A stretch of DNA of 64,000 nt, taken from positions 62,001-126,000 of the forward strand of contig NZ_JAMTCH010000006.1 in NCBI RefSeq assembly GCF_024171735.1. Reading direction: 5' to 3'. This stretch comes from Prauserella alba. Its GTDB lineage: Bacteria; Actinomycetota; Actinomycetes; Mycobacteriales; Pseudonocardiaceae. The position numbers were made by a program, and so were the translations under genes. Under the pieces are notes generated by a model, which saw nothing but the letters and a program-made list of their open reading frames with translations, had not been told where the DNA came from and did not search any database. Shown here in pieces: positions 9,118 to 17,349 of this stretch. How positions within the stretch are numbered: the first letter of the stretch is position 1; each line of letters starts with the position of its first letter.

Positions 9118-9179
9118 ATCCGCGAGTCTAGGGTGAGGGTCCGACAGCGCTGCCTGTCCCTAGACCGAGGAGAGATCGA

Positions 9180-9623
9180 GTGACCAAGAACGGTTCTGAG
9201 CAGGCGTTTCGGGAGTCGCTGGCGGGCCTCACGCCCGAGATCGCGGCCCAGCAGCTCAACGACAAGGTCGGCATGGAATTCGGCCAACTCTCGCCCGAAC
9301 GCGTGACGGCCACCATGCCCGTGGAAGGCAACCTCCAGCCGTACGGGCTGCTGCACGGCGGCGCCAACGCCGTCCTTGCCGAAGCGCTCGGCTCGACCGT
9401 CGCCGCGCTCAACGCCGGTGACGGGCGTATCGCCGTCGGCGTCGACCTGAACTGCACCCACCACCGTGCGGTCACGTCCGGCATCGTCACCGCGGTGGCG
9501 ACGCCGGTGCACGTGGGCCGGTCGGCGGTGACCGCCGAGATCGTCATCACCGACGAGGCGGGCCGCCGCAGCTGCACCGCCAGGCTGACCTGCATGGTCC
9601 GGGACGCCCCACCCGCGGGTTGA
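9180..9623 (+). CDS. PaaI-type hotdog-fold thioesterase
   Basis: 147-residue acyl-CoA thioesterase-like protein. Diagnostic pieces are the helix-start motif LQPYGLLHGGANAVLAEALG (HGG at about residue 59) and the sheet GVDLNCTHHRAVTSG. Hotdog thioesterases of this size act as dimers or tetramers on aryl- or acyl-CoA; the acyl group cannot be read from sequence. Start GTG 9180 is supported by GAGGAGAG at 9167-9174. It is divergent from polA with only 62 bases between, and an inverted repeat follows its stop. Confidence 0.9.
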   Translation: MTKNGSEQAFRESLAGLTPEIAAQQLNDKVGMEFGQLSPERVTATMPVEGNLQPYGLLHGGANAVLAEALGSTVAALNAGDGRIAVGVDLNCTHHRAVTSGIVTAVATPVHVGRSAVTAEIVITDEAGRRSCTARLTCMVRDAPPAG

Positions 9624-9633
9624 CCACCGGCCG

Positions 9634-9675
9634 CCGGTGCCCGGTACCCGGCTCCCCCGGGGCGGCGGGCACCGG
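9634..9675 (+). terminator. Hairpin after thioesterase
   Basis: CCGGTGCCCG (9634-9643) pairs perfectly with CGGGCACCGG (9666-9675) across a 22-base loop that is itself GC-rich and partly self-complementary. Lies 10 bases after the stop; plausible intrinsic terminator. Confidence 0.45.
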
Positions 9676-9699
9676 GCGGCCTGCCGATAGCCTGACCGA

Positions 9700-11394
9700 A
9701 TGAACTCCGACGACGTGCGGCTCTCCGCGGTCGAACTGACCTCCTACATCGAGGACTACCTCGCCGACGAACCGGAATTCGAGGTCGATCCCGGCGTCGC
9801 GACGACCGCCCTGCAGCTGCTCGCCGACGAGTGCGGAGTGAGCGACCTCGGCGAGCTCCGCGACGGCGACACGACCCGGCTGCTGCTCCAGGTGTATCCG
9901 GCGGCCCGCCCGGACGACGACCCGAACGACGTGGTCAACGCCGTTGACCTGATGCTCGACTTCGCGTTCGACACCGAGCGGATCGACGAGAGCCGGCACG
10001 CCGAGCTGCTCGGTGAACTCGACGATGCCGAGACCGCCCTGTTCGGCACGCTCGACCGGCCGCGGCTGGCCGAGAACGAGCCGGACCTGAAGATGCTGTA
10101 CAACCTTCCGGACCGGCTGGGCCCGATCCGGCTGCCCGCCGAGGACGAGCTCGCCGAGGTGGCACGCCGCTCGCCGTTGCTCGCGCGGGCCCGTGCGCTG
10201 GCGGCGGCCGTCGTCGACGGCCAGGATCTCGGCGCGGCCGCGGACACGGCTGGAGTGTCCGAAACGGACCTGCCCTCCGTGGCGGAGCTCGCCTCGAACG
10301 TCGGCTTCGTCGAGTTCGAGGACGACGAGGACGGCGCCGATGACGAGGACGGCGGCGAGGTGATTCCGTCGGCCGGGCCTGCCTTCGACGAATGGCCCGG
10401 TGGTGACGACGACGAGGTGCTCACGGTGTGGGGGCACGCGCTCAACACGCTGCTCGCGTGGAGCCTGCCCGCCGACGCGGACCGCACGGGTGACGAGACC
10501 CTCGACTTCACCGGCACGTCCGCCTGGTTCGTGCCGCTCCTGCTCACCTGGCGCGTCGGCCTTCCGGTGCACGCGATCAGCGACATGATGGCCGACATCG
10601 CGACCGACGACCTGCCCGCCGACGAAGCGGACGCGGCGTGGCGCGCATGGTCGGCACAGCACGGCGACCCGGCCGAGGTGCTGCTGGGCAGGCTCGCCGA
10701 CCTCGGCGCCGTGGAGCTCGACGACTCCCACGAGGCCGCCGCGAGCGAAGGCACGGTCGCACGGCTCACGCCGCTGGCCGCCGCCTCGTTGCGCGGCGAG
10801 CTCGTCGAGTCCGGTGTGGACATTCCACTGCTGCCCGCGCCGGAGGACATGGCCGCCACCGATCTCGTCGACGTGCTCGCCCACGGCCTCGACGGTGAGA
10901 TCCAGGTGGAGGCACCGGCCTGGTTCACCGTCCACACGCCGCTCGGCGGGGCTCGCGCGCTCCTCGCCGTGGCCGCCGAGAGCGACGCGCCGCGCCGCGC
11001 GGACGCGATCACGCTGGTCCGCGAGCACGCCGGCGCCGAGGCCGAAACGGCGTGGCGGGAGGTCGAGGACGTACCCGCGCTTCGGTTGCATGCCCGGCTC
11101 GAAACGGCCGCGCTACGCGGTGCGGACGCCGACCTGGGCGATGCCGAGCTGGCCTGGCTCGCGGTCGACGCGATCGCGGGCAGGCTCGGCAGGCACGAGC
11201 CGGACGTGATCACCGCGGTCATCGAGCACATCATCCCGGCGGGCGCGACGGGACCGGTCGACACGATGTGGCGGGTCGACCACCCGGACACGGTCACGGT
11301 CCTCACCGCGGTCGGCGAGCACCATCCGGACAAGGCCGTCGCGAAGGCGGCACGCAAGGCGATCCACAAGGTGGCCGACCGCGCCGCCACGTAG
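9700..11394 (+). CDS. Conserved hypothetical acidic protein
   Basis: 564 residues, not recognised. The sequence is strongly acidic, with an Asp/Glu-rich linker near residues 205-230 (EFEDDEDGADDEDGGEV) separating an N-terminal helical domain (starts MNSDDVRLSAVELTSYIEDY) from a C-terminal helical domain. The latter ends with Ala/His-rich HEAT-like helices (DKAVAKAARKAIHKVADR). No signal peptide, membrane helix or catalytic motif is apparent, so it should be cytosolic. It is transcribed alone and ends at a strong bidirectional hairpin. Codon use matches its neighbours. Confidence 0.85.
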   Translation: MNSDDVRLSAVELTSYIEDYLADEPEFEVDPGVATTALQLLADECGVSDLGELRDGDTTRLLLQVYPAARPDDDPNDVVNAVDLMLDFAFDTERIDESRHAELLGELDDAETALFGTLDRPRLAENEPDLKMLYNLPDRLGPIRLPAEDELAEVARRSPLLARARALAAAVVDGQDLGAAADTAGVSETDLPSVAELASNVGFVEFEDDEDGADDEDGGEVIPSAGPAFDEWPGGDDDEVLTVWGHALNTLLAWSLPADADRTGDETLDFTGTSAWFVPLLLTWRVGLPVHAISDMMADIATDDLPADEADAAWRAWSAQHGDPAEVLLGRLADLGAVELDDSHEAAASEGTVARLTPLAAASLRGELVESGVDIPLLPAPEDMAATDLVDVLAHGLDGEIQVEAPAWFTVHTPLGGARALLAVAAESDAPRRADAITLVREHAGAEAETAWREVEDVPALRLHARLETAALRGADADLGDAELAWLAVDAIAGRLGRHEPDVITAVIEHIIPAGATGPVDTMWRVDHPDTVTVLTAVGEHHPDKAVAKAARKAIHKVADRAAT

Positions 11395-11474
11395 CGCGGT
11401 CCCGGCTGCCGGCTCCGTGGCTCCGCACCACGTGCAGCCGGCTCCGCGTCGACGATTCCGACCTCCGACGACAC

Positions 11475-11506
11475 GGGCCCCGTCACCACGGGTGGTGACG
11501 GGGCCC
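11475..11506. terminator. Bidirectional terminator
   Basis: Perfect 13-bp stem: GGGCCCCGTCACC (11475-11487) and GGTGACGGGGCCC (11494-11506) with a 6-base loop. Lies between the convergent hypothetical gene and pdtaR, so it can serve both. Confidence 0.8.
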
Positions 11507-11547
11507 GCTGCGGTTCGGGGAACCGGGCTGCGCCCGGTTCGGCCGGA

Positions 11548-12159
11548 TCAGTCGGCGATGCTCTCGATCACGGCCTCGGCGACGGCCTTCATCGTCGAGC
11601 GCCGGTCCATCGCCGTGCGCTGGATCCACCGGAACGCGTCCGGTTCGCTCAGTCCCTGTTGGCTCATGAGCAGCCCCTTGGCGCGGTCGATGACCTTCCG
11701 GGTCTCGAGCCGGTCCGTCAGGCCCGCGACCTCGGATTCGAGAGCCTGCAGCTCGGCGAACCGGCTCACGGCCAGCTCGATGGCCGGCACCAGGTCGCGC
11801 TTCGCGAACGGCTTGACCAGGTACGCCATCGTCCCGGCCTCGCGCGCACGTTCGACGAGGTCACGCTGCGAGAACGCGGTCAGGATCACCACCGGGGCGA
11901 TCCGGTCACCCGTGATCTTCGAAGCGGCCTCGATGCCGTCGAGTTTCGGCATCTTCACGTCGAGGATCACGAGGTCGGGCTTCAGCTCGGTCGCCAGCTT
12001 GATGGCTTCCTCACCGTCGCCGGCCTCGCCGACGACCTCGTAGCCTTCCTCGCGCAGCATCTCGACGAGGTCGAGGCGAATGAGTGCCTCGTCCTCCGCG
12101 ACCAGCACACGGCGCTGGGGTGCGGCGCCTTCGCTGGACTCGGTAGCCGCTTCGGTCAC
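11548..12159 (-). CDS. pdtaR: ANTAR-domain response regulator (PdtaR / Rv1626 type)
   Basis: 203-residue antiterminator response regulator. The receiver domain starts RRVLVAEDEALIRLDLVEML (acidic pocket E22-D23-E24), has the phospho-acceptor D67 in VILDVKMPKLDG and K116 in YLVKPF. The C-terminal ANTAR domain (about 140-195) includes LETRKVIDRAKGLLMSQQG and AFRWIQRTAMDRR, which bind paired RNA hairpins when phosphorylated. In Mycobacterium the partner kinase PdtaS is encoded elsewhere; none is seen here. Proximity to polA and rpsA repeats the mycobacterial order, supporting orthology. Confidence 0.95.
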   Translation of the reverse strand: MTEAATESSEGAAPQRRVLVAEDEALIRLDLVEMLREEGYEVVGEAGDGEEAIKLATELKPDLVILDVKMPKLDGIEAASKITGDRIAPVVILTAFSQRDLVERAREAGTMAYLVKPFAKRDLVPAIELAVSRFAELQALESEVAGLTDRLETRKVIDRAKGLLMSQQGLSEPDAFRWIQRTAMDRRSTMKAVAEAVIESIAD

Positions 12160-12195
12160 AGGGCTCCTCCTGGGACGATCAATCAGGCAAAGACA

Positions 12196-12210
12196 TAGCG
12201 GTTTCCGCTA
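12196..12210. promoter_or_regulatory. Inverted repeat upstream of pdtaR
   Basis: TAGCGG, TTT, CCGCTA: perfect 6-3-6 symmetry 37 bases before the pdtaR start. Could be an operator or a short leader hairpin. Confidence 0.3.
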
Positions 12211-12356
12211 GCTGCAGGCTACCGGTTGTCGGGCCGGTCGTGACGATGGCCTTCACCACGCAAGGTGATCACATGCCGGAAACCACAACAGCCGCCGGAC
12301 GTGGTAGCCCGAATGCCGCCCGTGATGCCGTATCGAGTACAGTCAGCAACCCGCAC

Positions 12357-12433
12357 GCCCCCGTAGCCCAATTGGCAGAGGCACACGACTCAAAATCGTG
12401 CAAGTGTGAGTTCGAGTCTCACCGGGGGCACCA
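12357..12433 (+). tRNA. tRNA-Leu (CAA anticodon), class I architecture
   Basis: Complete cloverleaf with encoded CCA. Acceptor stem GCCCCCG (12357-12363) pairs with CGGGGGC (12423-12429); discriminator A at 12430, CCA at 12431-12433. The anticodon stem CACGA/TCGTG encloses the loop CTCAAAA, so the anticodon is CAA at 12391-12393, which reads the leucine codon UUG. The T arm GTGAG-TTCGAGT-CTCAC is perfect. The variable loop is only five bases (12401-12405), whereas bacterial tRNA-Leu normally has a long extra arm. The D stem has three pairs. Confidence 0.93.
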
Positions 12434-12808
12434 GCAGCCATACCACCTCTTCCCAAGTTTGCCAGCCTGCAGTGCCCGTCAGCCCGCACTGTCCGGCAGC
12501 CTGCAGTCCGGCACCCTGCCGTTCTCGACTCTCGGCCCAACGCCCGCCTGACGCGAGTTCGGCCGCCTGTGCAGCGCGACGTGCGGTGACGCTGATGCCG
12601 TACTCGCGCCACGAGGTCTCGGATGGGCGCGGGGACGTTCGCCGGGTCGGCCTCGATGGGCTCGGCGTGCCGTCGACGACTCTCCGCAGCGGCCTTGACA
12701 ACGAGCACCGCCCCTTTCACGATCTTCGCGAATCGATCAAGTACCGGCTTGCCGAAGCCGCCACCTGCAGGGCGGACCGGATGCGCAGTCGCGGGAAGGG
12801 ACCCTGGG
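12434..12808. other. Gene-free stretch after the tRNA, possible decayed minus-strand gene
   Basis: No intact gene. On the minus strand two overlapping frames join, across a frame change near 12595-12620, into a protein-like stretch: VLDRFAKIVKGAVLVVKAA, then APIRDLVA in one frame and REYGISVTARRAAQAAELA in the next. This reads like a decayed small protein next to a tRNA, but no family is recognised and the similarity is not strong enough to name it. Confidence 0.3.
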
Positions 12809-13399
12809 ATGAACGACTCCACCAGCGTGTTCGGCCTCACCGGATGGCGGTGGTTCAACCCACCCACCAACTACGAGTTCGACGGCACCGGACTGCGCGT
12901 CACCACCGACGAGGACACCGACTTCTGGGTCACCACCCACTACGGCTTCGTCCGCGACACCGGCCACGCCCTGCTACGTCCCGTTGGCGCGCAGTTCCGG
13001 CTGACCGCGACGTTCCAGGGCGAGTACCACGAGCAGTACGACCAGGCGGGTCTTCTGCTGCGCGGCGACGCGCACAACTGGATCAAGACCGGAATCGAGT
13101 TCGTCGACGGCGAGCCGCTGCTCAGCGCTGTCGTCACGCGCGAGGTGTCCGACTGGAACGTCGTGCCTCTCACCCGCATCGCCGGCCGCCCCACCAGCGT
13201 CACGATCGACGTGCGGCGCGTGAACGACACCGTGACCGTCCGCTACGGCTGGGATGATCACCGTCCCGACACGCTGTTGCGCATGGCCTACTTCCCGCCG
13301 GATGCGAAGGCCGAGGCCGGTCCGATGTGCGCCTCGCCCGACGGCACGGGCTTCGCCGTGCGCTTCGCCGACGTGACGTACGAGGAGCACATCGTGTGA
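12809..13399 (+). CDS. DUF1349 (concanavalin A-like) protein
   Basis: 196-residue protein of the DUF1349 family, predicted to fold as a beta sandwich. Signature region: EYHEQYDQAGLLLRGDAHNW then KTGIEFVDGEP and the closing strand FAVRFADVTYEEHIV. Some members bind carbohydrates; no enzymatic role is established. There is no signal peptide, so it acts in the cytosol. Start ATG 12809 marks where family similarity begins; the open frame to 12623 upstream is not protein-like. It is convergent with the hydroxylase gene at 13446. Confidence 0.87.
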   Translation: MNDSTSVFGLTGWRWFNPPTNYEFDGTGLRVTTDEDTDFWVTTHYGFVRDTGHALLRPVGAQFRLTATFQGEYHEQYDQAGLLLRGDAHNWIKTGIEFVDGEPLLSAVVTREVSDWNVVPLTRIAGRPTSVTIDVRRVNDTVTVRYGWDDHRPDTLLRMAYFPPDAKAEAGPMCASPDGTGFAVRFADVTYEEHIV

Positions 13400-13445
13400 G
13401 GCGTCGGCCGGCACCCCGGCCGGACGGGCCGGCACCGAGCGTCCG

Positions 13446-15353
13446 TCAGACGTCCACCAGCACGTCGGCGAGGAAAGCGACCAGCTCCTCGTGGGCATCG
13501 AGCGGCAGGACGTGGGCGACGTAGTGATCGGGGCGCACCAGTACGAGGCAGCCCGTGTCGCGATCGACACCACGGTGGTCGAAGATGTCAGCGCTCGGGT
13601 CGGGGCAGAAGGTCTTCTCGTAGTCGACGAGACCGAACCTGCCCTTGCGGGGAAGCAGCACCGGGTGCAGGTCGGACACCGAAACGTCACGGTGCCACTG
13701 CTGGAGCACCGCACGCACGTCGATCACCGCATCCGGGTCGTAGCCGGCCGGTGTGAACCGGGTCAGTGGCGACCTCGTGGAGCCGAGGAAGTCGGCGAGC
13801 TCCCGCAGTGCGGAATCGGGTGCCGCCGGGTGCGCCCGGTCGGCGAAGGCGTACAGCCGCCACGCCCCGTCCGCGCGGGCCGCATGGCCGAGGTGCACCG
13901 GCTTGGCGTCGGCCAGCCTGACGACCGGCGCCGAGTGGAACCGCATCCCCACCGGGAATCCCTCGGCCAGCTGCTGGTGCGCGGCCGCGGACGTGAGGAT
14001 CGACGGCTCGTAGCGGACCGCGACACCGGCCGTGAACCGGCCCTGCCGGCGGAAGTATTCCTGGAACTCGTTCCGGTCCGACTCGGTGTCGGGCCGGTTG
14101 CTGACGGCAGCCGCGAACTCACGGTCGAAATCGATCAGCTCCTGCGCAACGCGTTGGCGTTCGGCGGAGTACGTGGGGAGGACCTCGGGAGGCGCTGTGC
14201 CGCGCAGCACCGTGCCGAGCTTCCAACCCAGGTTCCACGCATCGGCCATCGACACGTTCATGCCTTGGCCCGCCTTCGCGCTGTGGGTGTGGCAGGCGTC
14301 GCCCGCGATGAACACCCGGGGCGGGCGGCTGTCGACCTCGTCCTCGGGGACGTCGTCGGGAGCGTCGTCGAACCGCCGGCACAGTCGCTGGCCGATCTCG
14401 TAGACGGCCCACCACCCGACCTGCTTCACCTCCAGTGTGTAGGGGTGCAGGATCCGGTTGGCGACCGCGGCGAGCTTCTCCGGCGTGACGCTGCGCTCAC
14501 GCAGCATTTCGGCGTCGCGCTCGTTGTCCAACTCGATGTAGAGCCGCACCAGGTAGCCGCCCTCGCGCGGGATGATCAGGATGCTGCCCTGTTCGGAGTG
14601 GACGACCGACTTCACCCTGATGTCGGGGAAATCGGTCACGGCCAACACGTCCAGCACGCCCCACGAGGAGTTCGCCGCATCGCCTTCCAGCCTGCGGCCG
14701 ATGGCCTGCCGGACACCGCTGCGCGCTCCGTCGCAACCGACGACGTACTTCGCCCGGATCGCGGCGCTCTCGCCGGTGGGTTCGCCGCCCCGCATGCGCT
14801 GCGCGGTCACGGTGACCGGATACGCGTCCGAGTCGGGGTCGACCTCGACGCCGGTGACGTGCAATCCGTAGCAGGGCTCGGCGCGGGTCGCGGAGCGGGA
14901 CATGTGGTCACGCAGATAGGCGAGCATCCGGGCCTGGTTGACGATCATGTGCGGCATCTCGGACAGGCCCTCTTCGACGTCGTCGATGCGGCCGGTGCGC
15001 ACGATGGTCGAGCCGTCCCGCTCGTCCGGCCTCCAGAATGAGACCTCGTTGACCTGGTAGCCCTCGTGGATCAGCTGGTCCGCGAGGCCGAACGCCTCGA
15101 ACATCTCGACGGTCCGGCATGCGACGCCGTCGGCTTGCCCCACCTCGAGAGGACCGTCCCGCCGGTCGACGATCACGGTGCGGATGTCGGGGAACTGCGC
15201 GAGCTGCGCTGCCAGCACCAGGCCGGCAGGGCCGCAGCCGACGATCACGACGTCGGCGGTCTCCGGCAGCGCGCCGGTTCGGCTTTCCACGTCGGCGTGC
15301 GCTTCCTGCACGAACGGGTCACCGGGGCGGTAGCCGTCGAGATAGAACTGCAC
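13446..15353 (-). CDS. FAD-dependent aromatic hydroxylase (phenol 2-monooxygenase / 3-hydroxybenzoate 4-monooxygenase type)
   Basis: 635-residue flavoprotein monooxygenase. The FAD-binding GxGxxG is DVVIVGCGPAGLVLAAQLA (about residue 36), the central DG motif is KYVVGCDGARSGVRQAIGR, and the second FAD motif is RVFIAGDACHTHSAKAGQGM. A C-terminal thioredoxin-like domain (about 470-635) places it with the two-domain phenol hydroxylases, not the shorter PHBH class. Family members use NAD(P)H and O2 to hydroxylate phenols or hydroxybenzoates; the exact substrate is open. It lies downstream of an IclR gene, with a shared operator 118 bases upstream. No ring-cleavage genes are in the window. Confidence 0.9.
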   Translation of the reverse strand: MQFYLDGYRPGDPFVQEAHADVESRTGALPETADVVIVGCGPAGLVLAAQLAQFPDIRTVIVDRRDGPLEVGQADGVACRTVEMFEAFGLADQLIHEGYQVNEVSFWRPDERDGSTIVRTGRIDDVEEGLSEMPHMIVNQARMLAYLRDHMSRSATRAEPCYGLHVTGVEVDPDSDAYPVTVTAQRMRGGEPTGESAAIRAKYVVGCDGARSGVRQAIGRRLEGDAANSSWGVLDVLAVTDFPDIRVKSVVHSEQGSILIIPREGGYLVRLYIELDNERDAEMLRERSVTPEKLAAVANRILHPYTLEVKQVGWWAVYEIGQRLCRRFDDAPDDVPEDEVDSRPPRVFIAGDACHTHSAKAGQGMNVSMADAWNLGWKLGTVLRGTAPPEVLPTYSAERQRVAQELIDFDREFAAAVSNRPDTESDRNEFQEYFRRQGRFTAGVAVRYEPSILTSAAAHQQLAEGFPVGMRFHSAPVVRLADAKPVHLGHAARADGAWRLYAFADRAHPAAPDSALRELADFLGSTRSPLTRFTPAGYDPDAVIDVRAVLQQWHRDVSVSDLHPVLLPRKGRFGLVDYEKTFCPDPSADIFDHRGVDRDTGCLVLVRPDHYVAHVLPLDAHEELVAFLADVLVDV

Positions 15354-15470
15354 TCTTCACGCTCCTGTCGCACATCGGCTTGCCGACCCGCCCGCGAGGG
15401 AAAGGCTCCGCGGCTCGCGGCGACTCGGGTCCGAATCATCGTCGAGCGGCAGCACGGAAAGCGACAGGAA

Positions 15471-15487
15471 GTTCTGCAGGACAGAAC
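15471..15487. promoter_or_regulatory. Candidate IclR operator, hydroxylase side
   Basis: GTTCTGCAGGACAGAAC: perfect 6-5-6 palindrome at the 3' end of the iclR gene and upstream of the hydroxylase. Shares GTTCT-N7-AGAAC and the 17-base length with 16233-16249. Confidence 0.6.
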
Positions 15488-15488
15488 A

Positions 15489-16241
15489 TCAGTCGGGGGC
15501 GTTCGCCCGTTCCCGAAGGTCCGCCTCCAGCGCGGCGGACGTCTCCCGCAGGGCACCGACGATGTCCGGCAACAGTCGGCGGTGGTACCGCGCGGTCGGC
15601 ATCGCCACCGACAGCGCGATCGGAGGGAAACCCGGACTCTCCTCCAACGCGCAGCCGATCGCGGTCAAGCCGGCCTCGGTGCTCTGATCGTTGATCGCGA
15701 ACCCGCGGCGCCGCGCCTGCCGCACGACACGCTCGACCTCCTCGAACGCGTCGCCGGTCTCGCCGTCGTAGCGCGCGGCGAGGTCGGCGCGGCCGAGCCG
15801 GGCCAGCAGGGCACGCCCTCCCGAAGCACGGTCGGCGGGAAGTAGCCGGCCCTCGCGATCTCCGACCCGCAGTACGTGCTCGCACTCCACGGTGGCGACC
15901 ATCTGCACCTGCCTGCCGTGCAGGACCATGGCGTTCGAGCTCTCCCCGGTTCGGCGCATCAGGGTGCGCAGCTGCGGTACCGCAAGGTCACGGAGACCGA
16001 CGACCCGCTCCGGCCTGTTCGGCACCCGGAGAATCGGCCCGGCCACGTACCGCCGGTCGACGCCCTGTTCGGCGAAATCGCGGTACACGAGCATCGCCAG
16101 TAGCCGATGGGCCGTCGACCTGGCGACACCGAGCCGGGCAGCGGCCTCGGTGACGCCCATCGCCCCCTCCTGCTGCAGGCAGACGGCCAGCCGCAGGGCG
16201 TGGTCGACCGACTCGACACTGTAGGCCGGTTTGTTCTTCAT
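15489..16241 (-). CDS. IclR family transcriptional regulator
   Basis: 250 residues. An N-terminal winged helix-turn-helix (SVESVDHALRLAVCLQQEG then VTEAAARLGVARSTAHRLLAM) is followed by the GAF-like effector domain (GLRDLAVPQLRTLMRRTGES to the SVAMPTARYHRR loop). IclR proteins commonly control aromatic-acid catabolism, and this one lies directly upstream of an aromatic hydroxylase on the same strand. A palindrome overlaps its own start codon and a second copy precedes the hydroxylase, implying autoregulation plus control of the hydroxylase. Confidence 0.92.
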   Translation of the reverse strand: MKNKPAYSVESVDHALRLAVCLQQEGAMGVTEAAARLGVARSTAHRLLAMLVYRDFAEQGVDRRYVAGPILRVPNRPERVVGLRDLAVPQLRTLMRRTGESSNAMVLHGRQVQMVATVECEHVLRVGDREGRLLPADRASGGRALLARLGRADLAARYDGETGDAFEEVERVVRQARRRGFAINDQSTEAGLTAIGCALEESPGFPPIALSVAMPTARYHRRLLPDIVGALRETSAALEADLRERANAPD

Positions 16242-16249
16242 AGCAGAAC
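16233..16249. promoter_or_regulatory. Candidate IclR operator overlapping the iclR start
   Basis: GTTCTTCATAGCAGAAC covers the iclR ATG (16241-16239). It is nested with a second perfect inverted repeat, CATAGC-N5-GCTATG at 16239-16255. Same half-sites as 15471-15487. Confidence 0.6.
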
Positions 16250-16271
16250 GCTATGTCATGCCCGTCCCCGT

Positions 16272-17243
16272 TCACACCCCACCGGCGAAGCGGTCGGTGG
16301 CGGCGGTGATCGCCGCGGTCATGCTGCCGCCGCGGTGCCCGGTGTCGTCGAGGACGACCAGCTCGCTGCCCGGCCAGGCGCGATGCAGCGCCCACGCCGT
16401 GTCGAGCGGCCCGCTGACGTCGTAGCGCCCGTGGATCAGCACGGCGGGAATCCCGTGGAGTCGCTCGATGTCCCGCAGCAGCTGCCCGTCGTCCAGAAAA
16501 CTGCCGTGCGACCAGTAGTGGGTCACGATGCGGGCGAAGGCGAGCCGGAACGCCGGATCGGCGACCGACAGGTACGGCTCCGCATCGGGGGCCAGCGACA
16601 TGTGGGTGTCCTCCCACTCGCACCACCGCCGCGCGGCCCCGGCACGGACCTCGGGGTCGGGGTCGTGAAGCAATCGGCTGTAGGCGGCCGCCAGGTCGCC
16701 GTCGCGCTCGTCGGCGGGCACACCGTCACGGAACCGTTCCCACTCACGCGGGAACACGCGGCCCATGTCGCGCGTGATCCAGTCGGTGCGACGTCGGTCG
16801 CCGTCGGTCACGGCCGCGAGCACCAGTTCGGTGACCCGCTCCGGATACGCCTGCGCGTAGGCGAGCGCGAGCGTGACGCCCCACGAGGCTCCCCACACCA
16901 ACCAGCGCTCGATTCCCAGGTGCACCCGCAGCGTCTCCAGGTCCGCGACGAGGTGTTGCGTGGTGTTGGCGGACAGGTCGACGACCGGATCGGCCGCCGA
17001 CGGCGTGCTGCGCCCCGAGCTCCGCTGGTCGACCAGGACCACGCGGTAGCGGTCCGGGTCGAACAGGCTCCGCATCCGCGGCGAGCTCCCGGTACCGGGA
17101 CCGCCGTGCAGGGCGACCGCGGGCTTACCGCCGGGGTTTCCCGACACCTCCCAGTACAGCGAGTGGCCGTCGCCGACGTCCAACATTCCGGATTCGTGCG
17201 GTTCGATCGGTGGATAACGCCCGTCGTCGGATCTACTGCCCAT
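16272..17243 (-). CDS. pip: Proline iminopeptidase (S33 alpha/beta hydrolase)
   Basis: 323-residue hydrolase that removes N-terminal proline from peptides. Family marks: oxyanion motif LHGGPGTGSSPRM, the VLVDQRSSGRS strand, nucleophile elbow WGASWGVTLALAYAQAYPE (Ser of GxSxG), acid HGRYDVSGP and catalytic His in DDTGHRGGS. Order and spacing match prolyl aminopeptidases; the length is normal and no signal peptide is present, so it is cytosolic. It lies upstream of iclR on the same strand with a 30-base gap that holds the IclR palindromes, so it is probably a separate unit. Confidence 0.92.
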   Translation of the reverse strand: MGSRSDDGRYPPIEPHESGMLDVGDGHSLYWEVSGNPGGKPAVALHGGPGTGSSPRMRSLFDPDRYRVVLVDQRSSGRSTPSAADPVVDLSANTTQHLVADLETLRVHLGIERWLVWGASWGVTLALAYAQAYPERVTELVLAAVTDGDRRRTDWITRDMGRVFPREWERFRDGVPADERDGDLAAAYSRLLHDPDPEVRAGAARRWCEWEDTHMSLAPDAEPYLSVADPAFRLAFARIVTHYWSHGSFLDDGQLLRDIERLHGIPAVLIHGRYDVSGPLDTAWALHRAWPGSELVVLDDTGHRGGSMTAAITAATDRFAGGV

Positions 17244-17349
17244 CGACGCATGATCGCGCGCCGGTGGCCCGCCGGCCAGAACAAGCGCCGACCAGAAGCC
17301 GTGCCGACCAGAAGCGGTGCCCGCCCCGCTCCGGCGGCCCCGTTCGCTG

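Noticed and set aside
9547-11489. Two minus-strand open frames of more than 500 codons opposite the acidic hypothetical gene
   Set aside because: Ser- or Gly/Val-rich mirror translations caused by codon bias; the plus frame has a proper start and ends at a terminator.
12343-12870. Minus-strand ORF overlapping the tRNA (contains ETRTHTCTILSRVPLPIG)
   Set aside because: That peptide is the translation of the tRNA itself, a known artefact; only the part beyond 12434 is noted as possible decay.
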